Of a stretch of DNA of 64,000 nt, positions 45,681 to 54,879 are shown piece after piece. Below the pieces are notes generated by a model. That model was given only the letters and a program-made list of their open reading frames with translations. It made no database searches and had not been told where the DNA came from. This stretch comes from Pseudomonas sp. BGr12 (GTDB taxonomy: Bacteria; Pseudomonadota; Gammaproteobacteria; Pseudomonadales; Pseudomonadaceae), in NCBI RefSeq assembly GCF_030272895.1, contig NZ_JALRNF010000039.1:3910-67909 (forward strand), in the 5' to 3' direction. The translations under genes were made by a program, and so were the position numbers. Positions within the stretch are counted from its first letter, which is position 1. Each line of letters begins with the position of its first letter.

Positions 45681-47789
45681 ATGAACAAGACCTTGCATCA
45701 CCGTGCCTGTCACCTGTGCGAAGCCATCTGTGGCCTGACCATCGAAGTCACCGAAGCGCCCGGCGCCGCGCCGCGCATCAGCTCGATCAAGGGCGACCCC
45801 CAGGACAGCTTCAGCCGTGGTCACATCTGCCCCAAGGCCGTGGCCCTGCAGGACATCCAGAACGATCCCGATCGCCTGCGCGTACCGCATCGGCGGGTGG
45901 GCGACAGCTGGGAGCCGATCGGCTGGGACGAAGCTTTCGAGTTCGCCGCGCAAAAGCTCTGGGCCATCCAGCAGGCCCACGGCCAGAACGCCGTGGCGGT
46001 CTATCAGGGTAACCCCAGCGTGCATAACTACGGGCTGATGACCCACAGCAACTACTTCCTCGGCTTGCTCAAGACCCGCAATCGTTTCTCCGCCACCTCG
46101 GTTGACCAGCTGCCACAGCACCTGACCAGCTACCTGATGTATGGCCATGGCTTGCTGCTGCCGATCCCGGACATCGACCACACCGACTTCATGCTGATCC
46201 TGGGCGGTAACCCCCTGGCTTCCAATGGCAGCATCATGACCGTGCCGGATGTAGAGAAGCGTCTGAAGGCGATCCAGGCCCGAGGTGGCAAGCTGGTGGT
46301 GGTTGATCCACGGCGCAGCGAAACCGCAGCCATGGCCGACCAGCATGTGTTCGTGCGCCCCGGTGGCGATGCGGCGCTGCTGTGTGGCCTGCTCAATACC
46401 CTGTTCAGCGAGGGCCTGGAGCGACCGTCGAGCTTGCCGGTCGACGGGCTCGACCAGGTGCGTGAGGCGATTGCACCGTTCAGCGCCGAAGCGATGGCGC
46501 CACTGTGTGGCGTCGAAGCGCAGGTCATCCGCCAGTTGGCGCGCGACTTCGCCGCCGCCGACAAAGCCGTGTGCTATGGGCGCATGGGCGTCTCGACCCA
46601 GGCCTTCGGTACCCTGTGCCATTGGCTGGTGCAGTTGATCAACCTGGTCAGCGGCAACCTCGACCGGGTCGGTGGCGCCTTGTGTACCCAGCCTGCGGTG
46701 GACCTGGTGGCCAGTACCTCCGGTGGGCATTTCAATGCCTGGCAGAGCCGGGTGTCCGGTTTGCCGGAATACGGGGGCGAGTTGCCGGTGGCAGCGCTGG
46801 CCGAGGAAATGCTCAGCGAAGGGGAAGGGCAGGTGCGCGCACTGGTGACGGTGGCGGGTAACCCGGTGCTGTCCACCCCCAACGGCAGGCAACTGGAGCG
46901 TGCGCTGGAGGGCCTGGAGTTCATGCTCAGCATCGACCTCTATATCAACGAGACCACCCGCTATGCGGACCTGATCCTGCCGTCCACCTCGGCCCTGGAA
47001 AACGATCACTACGACACTACTTTCAACCTGTTGGCCGTACGCAATGTCAGCCGCTTCAACCGGGCGATCCTGCCCAAGCCGCAAGGGGCCTTGCACGATT
47101 GGGAAATCTTCGTCGGCCTGGCCAGGGCCTTTGCCGCGCTTGCCGACAAGCCGTTGAAACCGACCTTGCCGCCGGCGCAGCTGATCGACATCGGCTTGCG
47201 CCAGGGGCGCTATGGCGAAGGTTCGCCGTTCAACCTGTCGATCGCGACGCTGGACCAACACCCCCACGGCATCGACTTGGGGCCCTTGCAGCCGAACCTT
47301 GCCGGGCGCCTGAAGACCGTCAACCAACGCATCCAGGCCGCGCCGCCGGAGATTCTCATCGACCTGCAGCGGTTTGCCGGGCAACAACCGATTGGATCGG
47401 ATCAACTGTTGCTGATCGGGCGCCGGCATGTGCGCAGCAACAACTCCTGGATGCACAATTACCACCGTCTGGTGAAGGGCAAGCCGCGCCATCACTTGCT
47501 CATGCACCCGGACGATCTGGCCGGTCGCCACTTGAGCGACGGGCAGCGGGTGCGGGTCAGCTCCCGGGTGGGCAGTATCGAGGTCGAGGTGCAGGCGTGC
47601 AGCGACATGATGCCGGGGGTGGTCAGCCTGCCCCATGGCTTTGGCCATGGCCGCGCCGGTGTGCGCATGGACATCGCCCGCAACCAGCCCGGGGCCAGCG
47701 CCAATGACCTCACCGATGAGCGCTGGCGCGATGCGGTATCGGGCAACGCGGCGCTCAATGGCGTGCCGGTGCAGGTGGTTGCGGCCTGA
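45681..47789 (+). CDS. molybdopterin oxidoreductase, FdhF-like
   Basis: A 702-residue enzyme of the DMSO-reductase superfamily. An N-terminal [4Fe-4S] site is present (CHLCEAIC and the later Cys of GHICPKA), then the molybdopterin core (GGNPLASNGS, VVDPRRSETAAMADQH) and the C-terminal molydopterin dinucleotide-binding domain (RSNNSWMHNYHRL, MHPDDLAGRHLSDGQ). There is no twin-arginine signal, so it is cytoplasmic. The substrate is unknown. No partner subunits adjoin it, and it begins 364 bp from argF in the other direction. ATG 45681 follows AGAGGT. Confidence 0.82.
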   Translation: MNKTLHHRACHLCEAICGLTIEVTEAPGAAPRISSIKGDPQDSFSRGHICPKAVALQDIQNDPDRLRVPHRRVGDSWEPIGWDEAFEFAAQKLWAIQQAHGQNAVAVYQGNPSVHNYGLMTHSNYFLGLLKTRNRFSATSVDQLPQHLTSYLMYGHGLLLPIPDIDHTDFMLILGGNPLASNGSIMTVPDVEKRLKAIQARGGKLVVVDPRRSETAAMADQHVFVRPGGDAALLCGLLNTLFSEGLERPSSLPVDGLDQVREAIAPFSAEAMAPLCGVEAQVIRQLARDFAAADKAVCYGRMGVSTQAFGTLCHWLVQLINLVSGNLDRVGGALCTQPAVDLVASTSGGHFNAWQSRVSGLPEYGGELPVAALAEEMLSEGEGQVRALVTVAGNPVLSTPNGRQLERALEGLEFMLSIDLYINETTRYADLILPSTSALENDHYDTTFNLLAVRNVSRFNRAILPKPQGALHDWEIFVGLARAFAALADKPLKPTLPPAQLIDIGLRQGRYGEGSPFNLSIATLDQHPHGIDLGPLQPNLAGRLKTVNQRIQAAPPEILIDLQRFAGQQPIGSDQLLLIGRRHVRSNNSWMHNYHRLVKGKPRHHLLMHPDDLAGRHLSDGQRVRVSSRVGSIEVEVQACSDMMPGVVSLPHGFGHGRAGVRMDIARNQPGASANDLTDERWRDAVSGNAALNGVPVQVVAA

Positions 47790-47881
47790 TATCGGCAAGG
47801 CCGAGCGTCGCGCTCGGCTTTCCGATACAATGCGTCACCGTGCCGACAAACAGGTCGGAAAGTTCAGCCGCGAGGTGCTTC

Positions 47882-48217
47882 ATGGATATCATCGAAACAA
47901 TCAAAGAGCAGATTGCCAACAACACCATTCTGCTTTACATGAAAGGCTCGCCGAATGCACCGCAGTGCGGTTTTTCGGCCAAGGCGGCGCAAGCCGTGAT
48001 GGGTTGTGGTGAGAAGTTCGCTTACGTGGATATCCTGCAGAACCCGGAAATCCGTGCCAACCTGCCAAAGTACGCCAACTGGCCGACCTTCCCGCAACTG
48101 TGGGTGGCCGGTGAGCTGGTTGGCGGTTCCGACATCATGACTGAGATGTTCGCCAACGGCGAACTGCAGACCCTGATCAAGGACGCTGCGGCCAAGGCCA
48201 AGGCAGCCGAGGCCTGA
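47882..48217 (+). CDS. grxD: monothiol glutaredoxin GrxD
   Basis: A 111-residue cytoplasmic glutaredoxin with the CGFS active site (APQCGFSAKA) and glutathione-contact segments WPTFPQLWV and GGSDIM. CGFS proteins bind a glutathione-ligated [2Fe-2S] cluster, often with BolA, and act in Fe-S delivery and iron sensing. It stands just upstream of the bfr-bfd iron storage genes. ATG 47882 gives the normal family N-terminus (MDIIETIKEQI). A strong terminator follows. Confidence 0.95.
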   Translation: MDIIETIKEQIANNTILLYMKGSPNAPQCGFSAKAAQAVMGCGEKFAYVDILQNPEIRANLPKYANWPTFPQLWVAGELVGGSDIMTEMFANGELQTLIKDAAAKAKAAEA

Positions 48218-48237
48218 TCCCAGGCCCGCTGACAAAG

Positions 48238-48265
48238 AGCCCCGCACTGCGGGGCTTTTTTTTTT
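48238..48265 (+). terminator. Rho-independent terminator of grxD
   Basis: A perfect 8-bp stem, AGCCCCGC / GCGGGGCT with loop ACT, is followed by a run of ten T, 20 bp after the stop. Confidence 0.93.
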
Positions 48266-48269
48266 GGCT

Positions 48270-48340
48270 GTAGGAGCGGGCTTGCCCCGCGATACGATGT
48301 GACTGATTCACCGCAATCGCGGGGCAAGCCCGCTCCCACC
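48270..48340. repeat. REP pair between grxD and bfr
   Basis: Inverted REP copies at 48270-48293 and 48316-48340, lying between two intrinsic terminators of convergent genes. Confidence 0.88.
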
Positions 48341-48355
48341 GATCGCAACCAGGCA

Positions 48356-48385
48356 CAAAAAAGCCCGCATCGCTGCGGGCTTTTT
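48356..48385. terminator. bidirectional terminator downstream of bfr
   Basis: A stem AAGCCCGCA / TGCGGGCTT with A-run on one side and T-run on the other; it can end bfr transcription on the minus strand and any read-through from grxD. Confidence 0.85.
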
Positions 48386-48405
48386 GCTGCTGGAAGCAGA
48401 TGCGA

Positions 48406-48876
48406 TTACTCGCCCATCTGCGACTGCAGGTAGTTTTCCAGGCCGACCTTGTCGATCAGGCTCAGCTGGGTTTCCAGCCAGTCGATGTGTTCTTCCTCGG
48501 ACTCGAGGATGTCTTCGAGCATTTCACGGCTGCCGAAGTCGCCAACGGTTTCACAGTGGGCGATGGCGGCCTTGAGGTCGGTCAGGCCTTTTTGCTCGAT
48601 CTTGAGGTCGCACTCGAGCATTTCCTTGGTGTGTTCACCAATCAGCAGCTTGCCCAGGTCCTGGACGTTGGGGATGCCTTCGAGGAACAGAATACGCTTG
48701 ATCAATTTGTCAGCGTGCTTCATTTCATCGATGGATTCCTTGTACTCGTGCTTGCCGAGCTTATCCAGACCCCAGTCTTCGTACATGCGCGCATGCAGGA
48801 AGTATTGGTTGATTGCGACCAGCTCGTTTCCGAGGATCTTGTTGAGATGCTGGATGACGCTAACGTCGCCTTTCAT
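48406..48876 (-). CDS. bfr: bacterioferritin (haem-binding, BfrB-like)
   Basis: A 156-residue bacterioferritin, subunit of a 24-mer iron store. Ferroxidase ligands are in place (Glu18, Glu51, His54, and the late [11 protein letters not shown] segment), and Met52 for the inter-subunit haem is present. It should exchange electrons with the neighbouring Bfd when iron is released. ATG 48876 is the family start; a longer frame to 48942 has no homology. The upstream region is AT-rich with two 17-bp direct repeats. Confidence 0.95.
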   Translation of the reverse strand: MKGDVSVIQHLNKILGNELVAINQYFLHARMYEDWGLDKLGKHEYKESIDEMKHADKLIKRILFLEGIPNVQDLGKLLIGEHTKEMLECDLKIEQKGLTDLKAAIAHCETVGDFGSREMLEDILESEEEHIDWLETQLSLIDKVGLENYLQSQMGE

Positions 48877-49032
48877 GATGGGGTCCTGCCCTGTTAGTGT
48901 GCCTATAAGGACAAGTTTGAGCTCGCTAACTTCGCCTGTCAAACCTAAGTTATTGAATAATAAGTAAAAATTAATCGGAATAAGAATGTTTTCATTCCGC
49001 GTTTTAACCCTAACTTATTGAATTACAGGCAT

Positions 49033-49058
49033 AAAAAAACCGGACACGAGGTCCGGTT
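49033..49058 (-). terminator. Rho-independent terminator of bfd
   Basis: Read on the minus strand, an AACCGGAC / GTCCGGTT stem with loop CTCGT is followed by seven T, about 20 bp after the bfd stop. Confidence 0.9.
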
Positions 49059-49075
49059 CTTCGAATGGGCTGTAT

Positions 49076-49294
49076 TTACGCTGCGGTAAATTCCACAGGG
49101 TAGGGCAGGATGGCCTGGCTGACCTGCAGTTCGGTCAGGGTTTCGCGCACTACCTGTTTGGCCAGGCAGGCACACTTGCCACACTGGCTCGCCACGTTGG
49201 TGGCGGCTCTGACTTCCTTGTAGCTGCAGCATCCTTCATAGATCGCATCGCGGATCTGTCCGTCGGTTACACCAACACAAAGACACACATACAT
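49076..49294 (-). CDS. bfd: bacterioferritin-associated ferredoxin Bfd
   Basis: A 72-residue [2Fe-2S] protein that reduces bacterioferritin haem to release stored iron. The four cluster cysteines are Cys4 and Cys6 (MYVCLCVGVTD) and the later pair in SQCGKCA. The CVGVTDGQIRDAI start and the YKEVRAATNVAS helix are typical. A Fur-type box lies 51-65 bp upstream, consistent with induction in iron starvation. It is next to bfr but separated by a terminator, as in P. aeruginosa. Confidence 0.95.
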   Translation of the reverse strand: MYVCLCVGVTDGQIRDAIYEGCCSYKEVRAATNVASQCGKCACLAKQVVRETLTELQVSQAILPYPVEFTAA

Positions 49295-49344
49295 AGGGCA
49301 GACCATCACTGGTAAAGGCTCAATGCGAAGAAGCTTAATGTTAA

Positions 49345-49359
49345 TGAGAATGCTTGTCA
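49345..49359 (-). promoter_or_regulatory. Fur box of bfd
   Basis: TGAGAATGCTTGTCA matches the 7-1-7 Fur motif TGATAAT-N-ATTATCA at 11 of 14 fixed positions. It is in promoter position for bfd; the divergent peroxiredoxin start is 170 bp away. Confidence 0.7.
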
Positions 49360-49528
49360 AAGCACATCATCCTGATGCCCGTGCCAGGGCGACCGGCGGT
49401 CGTTTCGAGGATCGGCAATGCTGAAATTCGGCGAGCGGCTTCAGGCGGTGTATCATGGCCGGCCTTTTGTCTGCCAGGCCGGCCAAGCCTGCCTGTGCAG
49501 CCTCACTCAATCCATCAGGAGATAGCGA

Positions 49529-50131
49529 ATGAGCGTACTCGTTGGCAAACAAGCCCCGGACTTCACCGTTCCAGCCGTGCTGGGCAATGGCGAAATCGTA
49601 GACAGCTTCAACCTGGCTTCGGCCATCAAGGGCAAGTACGGCCTGGTGTTCTTCTACCCGCTGGACTTCACCTTCGTCTGCCCGTCCGAGCTGATCGCCC
49701 TGGACCACCGCATGTCCGAGTTCCGCGACCGCAACGTTGAAGTGATCGCTGTTTCGATCGACTCGCACTTCACCCACAACGCCTGGCGCAACACCCCGAT
49801 CAATGCCGGTGGCATCGGTCACGTCTCGTACATCATGGCTGCTGACATGAAGCACGATATCGCCAAGGCCTACGACGTCGAGTCCGAAGGCGGCGTTGCC
49901 TTCCGTGGCGCGTTCCTGATCGACGACAAGGGCGTTGTCCGCTCGCAGATCGTCAACGACCTGCCGCTGGGCCGTAACATGGACGAGCTGCTGCGTCTGG
50001 TCGACGCCCTGCAATTCCATGAAGAGCACGGCGAAGTCTGCCCTGCCAACTGGAAAAAAGGCGACAAGGGCATGACCGCTTCGCCAGAAGGCGTTGCTGC
50101 CTACCTGAGCGAGAACGCTGGCAAGCTGTAA
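49529..50131 (+). CDS. typical 2-Cys peroxiredoxin (AhpC/Tsa)
   Basis: A 200-residue cytoplasmic peroxidase reducing H2O2 and organic peroxides. The peroxidatic Cys is in DFTFVCPSEL (residue 51) and the resolving Cys in GEVCPANW (near residue 170). The C-terminal YF-type motif is replaced by EGVAAYLSENAGKL, typical of the Tsa group. CAGGAGA lies 7 bases before the ATG. It is divergent from bfd, placing peroxide defence with iron storage. Confidence 0.93.
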   Translation: MSVLVGKQAPDFTVPAVLGNGEIVDSFNLASAIKGKYGLVFFYPLDFTFVCPSELIALDHRMSEFRDRNVEVIAVSIDSHFTHNAWRNTPINAGGIGHVSYIMAADMKHDIAKAYDVESEGGVAFRGAFLIDDKGVVRSQIVNDLPLGRNMDELLRLVDALQFHEEHGEVCPANWKKGDKGMTASPEGVAAYLSENAGKL

Positions 50132-50141
50132 GCGCCACGCG

Positions 50142-50173
50142 TAAAAAAACCGGCCCTGGTGGCCGGTTTTTTT
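50142..50173 (+). terminator. Rho-independent terminator of the peroxiredoxin gene
   Basis: A stem AACCGGCC / GGCCGGTT with loop CTGGT followed by seven T, 16 bp after the stop; the leading A-run makes it usable by the convergent rnt transcript too. Confidence 0.92.
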
Positions 50174-50185
50174 ATGCCTGCGACT

Positions 50186-50854
50186 TCAGTCGTTGAAGTC
50201 GTGCCAGCCGCCCATTTCCTTCCAGCGGTTGACGATGCCGCAGAACAGCTCGGCAGTCTTCTCGGTGTCGTAGCGCGCCGAGTGGGCCTCACGACCGTCG
50301 AAGTCGATGTCGGCGCTCTGGCAGGCCCGGGCCAGCACGGTCTGGCCGTAGGCAAGTCCGGCCAGGGTCGCGGTGTCGAAGCTGGAGAACGGATGAAACG
50401 GATTGCGTTTCATGTCGTTGCGCGCCACGGCCGCATTGAGGAAGCCCAGGTCGAAGCTGCTGTTGTGACCGACCAGGATGGCCCGTTTGCAGCCATTGGC
50501 CTTGAGCGACTTGCGCACGCCACGGAAGATGTCGGTCAGTGCCGACTCTTCGCTGACGGCCATGCGCAGCGGGTGATCCAGCTTGATCCCGGTGAATTCC
50601 AGGGCCGCCTGCTCGATGTTGGCCCCTTCGAACGGCTCGACGCGGAAGAAATAGGTATGTTCCGGGAACAGGAAGCCTTTTTCGTCCATGCCGATGGTGA
50701 CGGCGGCGATTTCCAGCAGGGCATCGGTGGCGCTGTTGAAGCCACCGGTTTCCACATCCACTACAACCGGCAGGTAGCCGCGAAAGCGTTCAGCCATCGG
50801 GTGGCGTGGGCCACCGCTTGGACCGTCCTGGTCGTCGTACAGGTCTTCACTCAC
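50186..50854 (-). CDS. rnt: ribonuclease T
   Basis: A 222-residue DEDDh 3'-5' exoribonuclease that trims tRNA and other stable RNA 3' ends. The acidic residues appear in [10 protein letters not shown] (Exo I), [14 protein letters not shown] (Exo II) and [14 protein letters not shown] (Exo III with the catalytic His). It overlaps pyrC by 4 bases and is downstream of it, so both are one transcript. Confidence 0.95.
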   Translation of the reverse strand: MSEDLYDDQDGPSGGPRHPMAERFRGYLPVVVDVETGGFNSATDALLEIAAVTIGMDEKGFLFPEHTYFFRVEPFEGANIEQAALEFTGIKLDHPLRMAVSEESALTDIFRGVRKSLKANGCKRAILVGHNSSFDLGFLNAAVARNDMKRNPFHPFSSFDTATLAGLAYGQTVLARACQSADIDFDGREAHSARYDTEKTAELFCGIVNRWKEMGGWHDFND

Positions 50855-51897
50855 GCGTTTTCCTCCAGCAGGCGCCAGCGCAGTTGCTCACCGGCGCGCA
50901 GCGGGACGACGGTTTGCTCGCCGAACGGCAGGCTGCTTGGGGCGGTCCAGCTTTCACGAACCAGGGTGATGGTATCGGTGTTGCGCGGCAGGCCGTAGAA
51001 GTCCGGGCCGTGCTTGCTGGCGAAGGCTTCGAGCTTGTCCAGGGCGTTGCGTTGCTCGAACGCCTCGGCGTACATCTCGATAGCGGCATAGGCGGTGTAG
51101 CAGCCGGCGCAGCCACAGGCCGCTTCCTTGGCGTGACGGGCGTGCGGGGCCGAGTCGGTGCCGAGGAAGAACTTGCTGCTGCCGCTGGTGGCGGCGTCCA
51201 GCAGGGCCACCTGGTGGGTGTTGCGCTTGAGGATCGGCAGGCAGTAGTAGTGCGGACGAATACCGCCAACCAGCATGTGGTTGCGGTTGTACAGCAGGTG
51301 CTGGGCGGTGATGGTCGCGCCGACGTTGGCCGGGGCCTCGTTGACGAACTGCACGGCATCGCTGGTGGTGATGTGTTCGAAGACCACCTTCAGGGTCGGG
51401 AAGCGCTCGACCACACGGCGCAGGTGCTCGTCGATGAACAGCTTCTCGCGGTCGAACACGTCGATCTCGCTGCGGGTCACTTCACCGTGTACCAGCAGTG
51501 GCATGCCGACTTCGGCCATGGCTTCGAGCACCGGGAAGATGTTGTCGATGCTGGTGACGCCGGAATCGGAGTTGGTGGTCGCGCCGGCCGGGTAGAGCTT
51601 GGCGGCATGCACGAAACCGGTGGCCTTGGCCGCACGGATTTCCTCGGGCTGGGTGCGGTCGGTGAGGTACAGCACCATCAGCGGTTCAAAGCGGCTGCCG
51701 GCCGGGCGCGCGGCCAGGATGCGCTCGCGATAGGCGCCGGCTTCGGCCGCGTCGCGCACCGGAGGTACCAGGTTGGGCATGATGATTGCGCGGGCAAAGG
51801 TGCGCGCAACGTCGCCGACGGTATGGGGCAGTACGGCACCATCGCGAAGATGGATGTGCCAGTCATCGGGACGCAGGAGGGTCAGGCGGTCGGACAT
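50851..51897 (-). CDS. pyrC: dihydroorotase PyrC
   Basis: A 348-residue zinc enzyme of pyrimidine synthesis that closes carbamoyl-aspartate to dihydroorotate. Zinc ligands [16 protein letters not shown] and FEHITT are visible, with the catalytic Asp in [12 protein letters not shown] 51897 gives the E. coli-type start ([17 protein letters not shown]); an open frame upstream to 51924 was not used. Confidence 0.96.
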   Translation of the reverse strand: MSDRLTLLRPDDWHIHLRDGAVLPHTVGDVARTFARAIIMPNLVPPVRDAAEAGAYRERILAARPAGSRFEPLMVLYLTDRTQPEEIRAAKATGFVHAAKLYPAGATTNSDSGVTSIDNIFPVLEAMAEVGMPLLVHGEVTRSEIDVFDREKLFIDEHLRRVVERFPTLKVVFEHITTSDAVQFVNEAPANVGATITAQHLLYNRNHMLVGGIRPHYYCLPILKRNTHQVALLDAATSGSSKFFLGTDSAPHARHAKEAACGCAGCYTAYAAIEMYAEAFEQRNALDKLEAFASKHGPDFYGLPRNTDTITLVRESWTAPSSLPFGEQTVVPLRAGEQLRWRLLEENA

Positions 51898-52025
51898 TGG
51901 GGATTCCAGGCGGGTCGAACTCAATATGAATGCTACCGGAAAAGCCGGTTCCGAGCACTCGCTATCAAGTTTTGCCCCGACCGACCGATAGCCTGCGGGT
52001 ATACCGAAAATCTGTGGAGCCGCCC

Positions 52026-52982
52026 GTGCGCCAGCGTTATCTAGCCCTGCTCAGTGTGTTTGCCAGCCTGCCCGCCATGGCGCTCACGTTCCAGACGCGT
52101 CTGGAGAATATCGAGTGGAAAGTCGAAGGCGATCAGTTCGAGTGCCGTCTGGTCCAGCCGGTCACCGATTTCGGCAGTGGCGTGTTCGTGCGCCGCGCAG
52201 GCGAGCAGGCTACGTTCCAGCTGCGTTCGAGCGTCAATGTACTGGGCACGGGCTCGGCGTCCTTGCTGGCGGCGGCTGCGCCCTGGCAGCCCGGTCGTGG
52301 CGACATCAACCTGGGATCGGTGCGTATGGCGCGCAGCGGCGTGCTCTTTACCAGCACCCAGGGCCAGGCCAGCCGCCTGATCAATGGCTTGCTCGACGGG
52401 CGCAGCACCGTCGTGCGCAACTATGCCGGTGAAGCGGGGCGGGCGATGGAAGTTCGCCTGCTACCGGTCAAGTTCAGCCAGGCCTATGGCGAATACCAGC
52501 TGTGTGCGGCCAAGCTGCTGCCGATGAACTATGACCAGATTCGCCAGGCGCGGGTCGGGTTCCCCGGGGGCGGTATCGACCTGGATGCCGATGCCAGGGC
52601 GCGCCTGGACGTGATCCTGGACTTCATCAAGGCTGATCCGACGGTCAACCACATCGACATCGACGGCCACTCCGACAACAGTGGCAACCGCCTGACCAAC
52701 CGCGACCTGTCCCGGCGCCGGGCCCTGGCGGTCATGGACTACTTCAAGGCCCACGGTATTCCGGAGGACCAGATCACCGTGCGCTTCCACGGCGAGCGCT
52801 ACCCGTTGACGGCCAACAACTCGGCGGCCAACCGCGCGCGCAATCGCCGGGTCAATATCCAGCTGGACCGTGTGACACCGGTGGAGAAGCCGGTAGAGCA
52901 AGCCGCCGACTCGGCACCGGCCACCCCTGCCGCCGCACCGGCTGCGCAAACCGAAGCCGGCAAGCCGGTGGTCAAGTCCTGA
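52026..52982 (+). CDS. motY: OmpA-family flagellar T-ring protein MotY-like
   Basis: A 318-residue exported protein. It uses GTG 52026 ([19 protein letters not shown] signal) preceded by GGAG. The N-terminal half is the MotY-type domain; the C-terminal half is an OmpA peptidoglycan-binding domain ([20 protein letters not shown], then RNRRVNIQL), ending in a low-complexity Ala/Pro tail. The location between pyrC and argG matches P. aeruginosa PA3526, which is MotY, a T-ring component of the flagellar stator. The function is assigned from family and synteny. Confidence 0.83.
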   Translation: MRQRYLALLSVFASLPAMALTFQTRLENIEWKVEGDQFECRLVQPVTDFGSGVFVRRAGEQATFQLRSSVNVLGTGSASLLAAAAPWQPGRGDINLGSVRMARSGVLFTSTQGQASRLINGLLDGRSTVVRNYAGEAGRAMEVRLLPVKFSQAYGEYQLCAAKLLPMNYDQIRQARVGFPGGGIDLDADARARLDVILDFIKADPTVNHIDIDGHSDNSGNRLTNRDLSRRRALAVMDYFKAHGIPEDQITVRFHGERYPLTANNSAANRARNRRVNIQLDRVTPVEKPVEQAADSAPATPAAAPAAQTEAGKPVVKS

Positions 52983-52994
52983 GCTGCGACCTTC

Positions 52995-53057
52995 CGTCGC
53001 GCTCTCGACAGTTCCTGTCGCTTTGTCGTCACAAGCTGTCGCCCCACTGTAATTTTT
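52995..53057 (+). promoter_or_regulatory. three ArgR half-sites at argG
   Basis: Hexamers CGTCGC (52995), TGTCGC (53016) and TGTCGC (53037) are each exactly 21 bp apart. The last is followed by N8-AA, a full match to the Pseudomonas ArgR half-site TGTCGC-N8-AA-N5. They end 55 bp before the argG start. Confidence 0.72.
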
Positions 53058-53111
53058 GCCGCAAGGCCGGTAGAATCAACGGCTTTCCGTACAACCCCGT
53101 GGAGTGATGGC

Positions 53112-54329
53112 ATGGCGGACGTAAAAAAGGTCGTACTGGCGTATTCCGGCGGCCTTGATACTTCGGTGATTCTCAAGTGGCTGCAGGATACCTACAACTG
53201 TGAAGTGGTGACGTTCACCGCCGATCTGGGTCAGGGCGAGGAGGTCGAGCCGGCCCGCGCCAAGGCTCAGGCCATGGGCGTGAAGGAAATCTACATCGAT
53301 GACCTGCGCGAAGAATTCGTCCGAGACTTCGTGTTCCCGATGTTCCGCGCCAACACCGTCTACGAAGGCGAGTACCTGCTGGGTACTTCCATCGCTCGTC
53401 CGCTGATCGCCAAGCGCCTGATCGAAATCGCCAACGAAACCGGCGCCGACGCCATTTCCCATGGCGCTACCGGCAAGGGTAACGACCAGGTGCGTTTCGA
53501 ACTGGGTGCCTACGCACTCAAGCCAGGGGTCAAGGTCATCGCGCCGTGGCGTGAGTGGGACCTGCTGTCCCGCGAGAAGCTCATGGACTACGCTGAGAAG
53601 CACGGTATCCCGATCGAGCGTCACGGCAAGAAGAAATCGCCTTATTCGATGGACGCCAACCTGCTGCACATCTCCTACGAGGGTGGCGTGCTGGAGGATA
53701 CCTGGACCGAACACGAAGAAGACATGTGGAAGTGGACCAAGTCGCCAGAAGCTGCGCCGGACGTTCCTACCTACCTGGAACTGACCTACCGCAACGGTGA
53801 CATCGTCGCCCTGGACGGCGTGGAAATGACGCCTGCCACCGTACTGGCCACCCTCAACCGCATCGGCGGCGAGAACGGCATCGGTCGTCTGGACATCGTC
53901 GAGAACCGTTATGTCGGCATGAAGTCCCGTGGCTGCTACGAGACCCCGGGCGGCACCATCATGCTGCGCGCCCACCGCGCCATCGAGTCGATCACCCTGG
54001 ACCGCGAAGTCGCTCACCTGAAGGATGAGCTGATGGCCAAGTATGCCAGCCTGATCTACACCGGCTACTGGTGGAGCCCTGAGCGCCTGATGCTGCAGCA
54101 GATGATCGACGCCTCGCAGGTCAACGTGAACGGTGTGGTTCGCCTGAAGCTGTACAAGGGCAACGTGATCGTCACCGGCCGCAAGTCCGATGACTCGCTG
54201 TTCGACGCCAATATCGCAACCTTCGAAGAAGATGGCGGCGCTTACAACCAGGCGGACGCGGCGGGCTTCATCAAGCTCAATGCCCTGCGCATGCGTATTG
54301 CTGCCAACAAGGGCCGTTCGCTGATCTAA
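53112..54329 (+). CDS. argG: argininosuccinate synthase ArgG
   Basis: A 405-residue cytoplasmic enzyme joining citrulline and aspartate with ATP. The PP-loop AYSGGLDTS (residues 10-18), the [15 protein letters not shown] segment and [13 protein letters not shown] contacts are typical. It follows motY by 129 bp and has its own ArgR operator region; argF in the same window carries the same sites, so both late steps of arginine synthesis are likely co-repressed. A clean terminator follows. Confidence 0.96.
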   Translation: MADVKKVVLAYSGGLDTSVILKWLQDTYNCEVVTFTADLGQGEEVEPARAKAQAMGVKEIYIDDLREEFVRDFVFPMFRANTVYEGEYLLGTSIARPLIAKRLIEIANETGADAISHGATGKGNDQVRFELGAYALKPGVKVIAPWREWDLLSREKLMDYAEKHGIPIERHGKKKSPYSMDANLLHISYEGGVLEDTWTEHEEDMWKWTKSPEAAPDVPTYLELTYRNGDIVALDGVEMTPATVLATLNRIGGENGIGRLDIVENRYVGMKSRGCYETPGGTIMLRAHRAIESITLDREVAHLKDELMAKYASLIYTGYWWSPERLMLQQMIDASQVNVNGVVRLKLYKGNVIVTGRKSDDSLFDANIATFEEDGGAYNQADAAGFIKLNALRMRIAANKGRSLI

Positions 54330-54345
54330 GCGACGCGCTGAACGA

Positions 54346-54374
54346 AAAACCCCGGCCTGGTCCGGGGTTTTTTT
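54346..54374 (+). terminator. Rho-independent terminator of argG
   Basis: A stem AACCCCGG / CCGGGGTT with a short loop followed by seven T. It reaches the stop codon of the convergent membrane protein gene. Confidence 0.92.
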
Positions 54375-54879
54375 ATTCTGCGATCGGGCGGGTGACCAGT
54401 GTGGTCCGGGTGCCAGCGTCCAGATTGCACAGTATCCAGGTGGTGTCGGGTGGTTGTGTCTGTTTCAACGCCTGGGCGGCAAACAGTTCGATCAGTCGGG
54501 GTGTTTGTGCGCCACGCATGCAGATGGTGATGCTCGTCTGTTCAGGGGGTGTGGCAGGCTCGCCGAGCGGTTGCATGTCCTGAAGTCTGTCGGGGCCGGC
54601 GCTTTCAACAACTGTTTCATCCATTACCGCGAGCGAAATGTGGGTGTCTGGCATAGCGCCGGGATCAACCGGCGGCGGTGAGAACAGTGACCTGTAGTTG
54701 AAGTTCAGGGTAAGAAAGAACAGTACCGTCAGAAAGAACGGGAAGCCGACGAGGAACCAGGTATAGATGCCCTGGCTACGCTCGCTCAGGAATGGCAACG
54801 ACGCCAGGGCCGAGGCTTCGATAATGCCGGCTAATATTGCGATGATCGTCAGCGGGCTTTTCAGCTCTGAGTCGTTCAT
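54373..54879 (-). CDS. hypothetical two-helix membrane protein
   Basis: A 168-residue protein I do not recognise. Two hydrophobic segments lie near the N-terminus (PLTIIAILAGIIEASALASL and WFLVGFPFFLTVLFFLTL), then a Pro-rich linker and a soluble C-terminal domain (ITICMRGAQTPRLIELFAAQ, ending TWILCNLDAG...). The layout suggests a membrane-anchored cytoplasmic or periplasmic domain. Start ATG 54879 has GGGAGG very close; GTG 54888 is possible. Its downstream end touches the argG terminator. Confidence 0.6.
   Translation of the reverse strand: MNDSELKSPLTIIAILAGIIEASALASLPFLSERSQGIYTWFLVGFPFFLTVLFFLTLNFNYRSLFSPPPVDPGAMPDTHISLAVMDETVVESAGPDRLQDMQPLGEPATPPEQTSITICMRGAQTPRLIELFAAQALKQTQPPDTTWILCNLDAGTRTTLVTRPIAE

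Noticed and set aside
45323..45688. 121-residue minus-strand ORF upstream of argF
   Set aside because: It covers the argF promoter and ArgR sites; no similarity and no ribosome site.
45600..47798. 732-residue open frame opposite the molybdopterin oxidoreductase
   Set aside because: The plus-strand protein has Fe-S and molybdopterin motifs; the antisense product has none.
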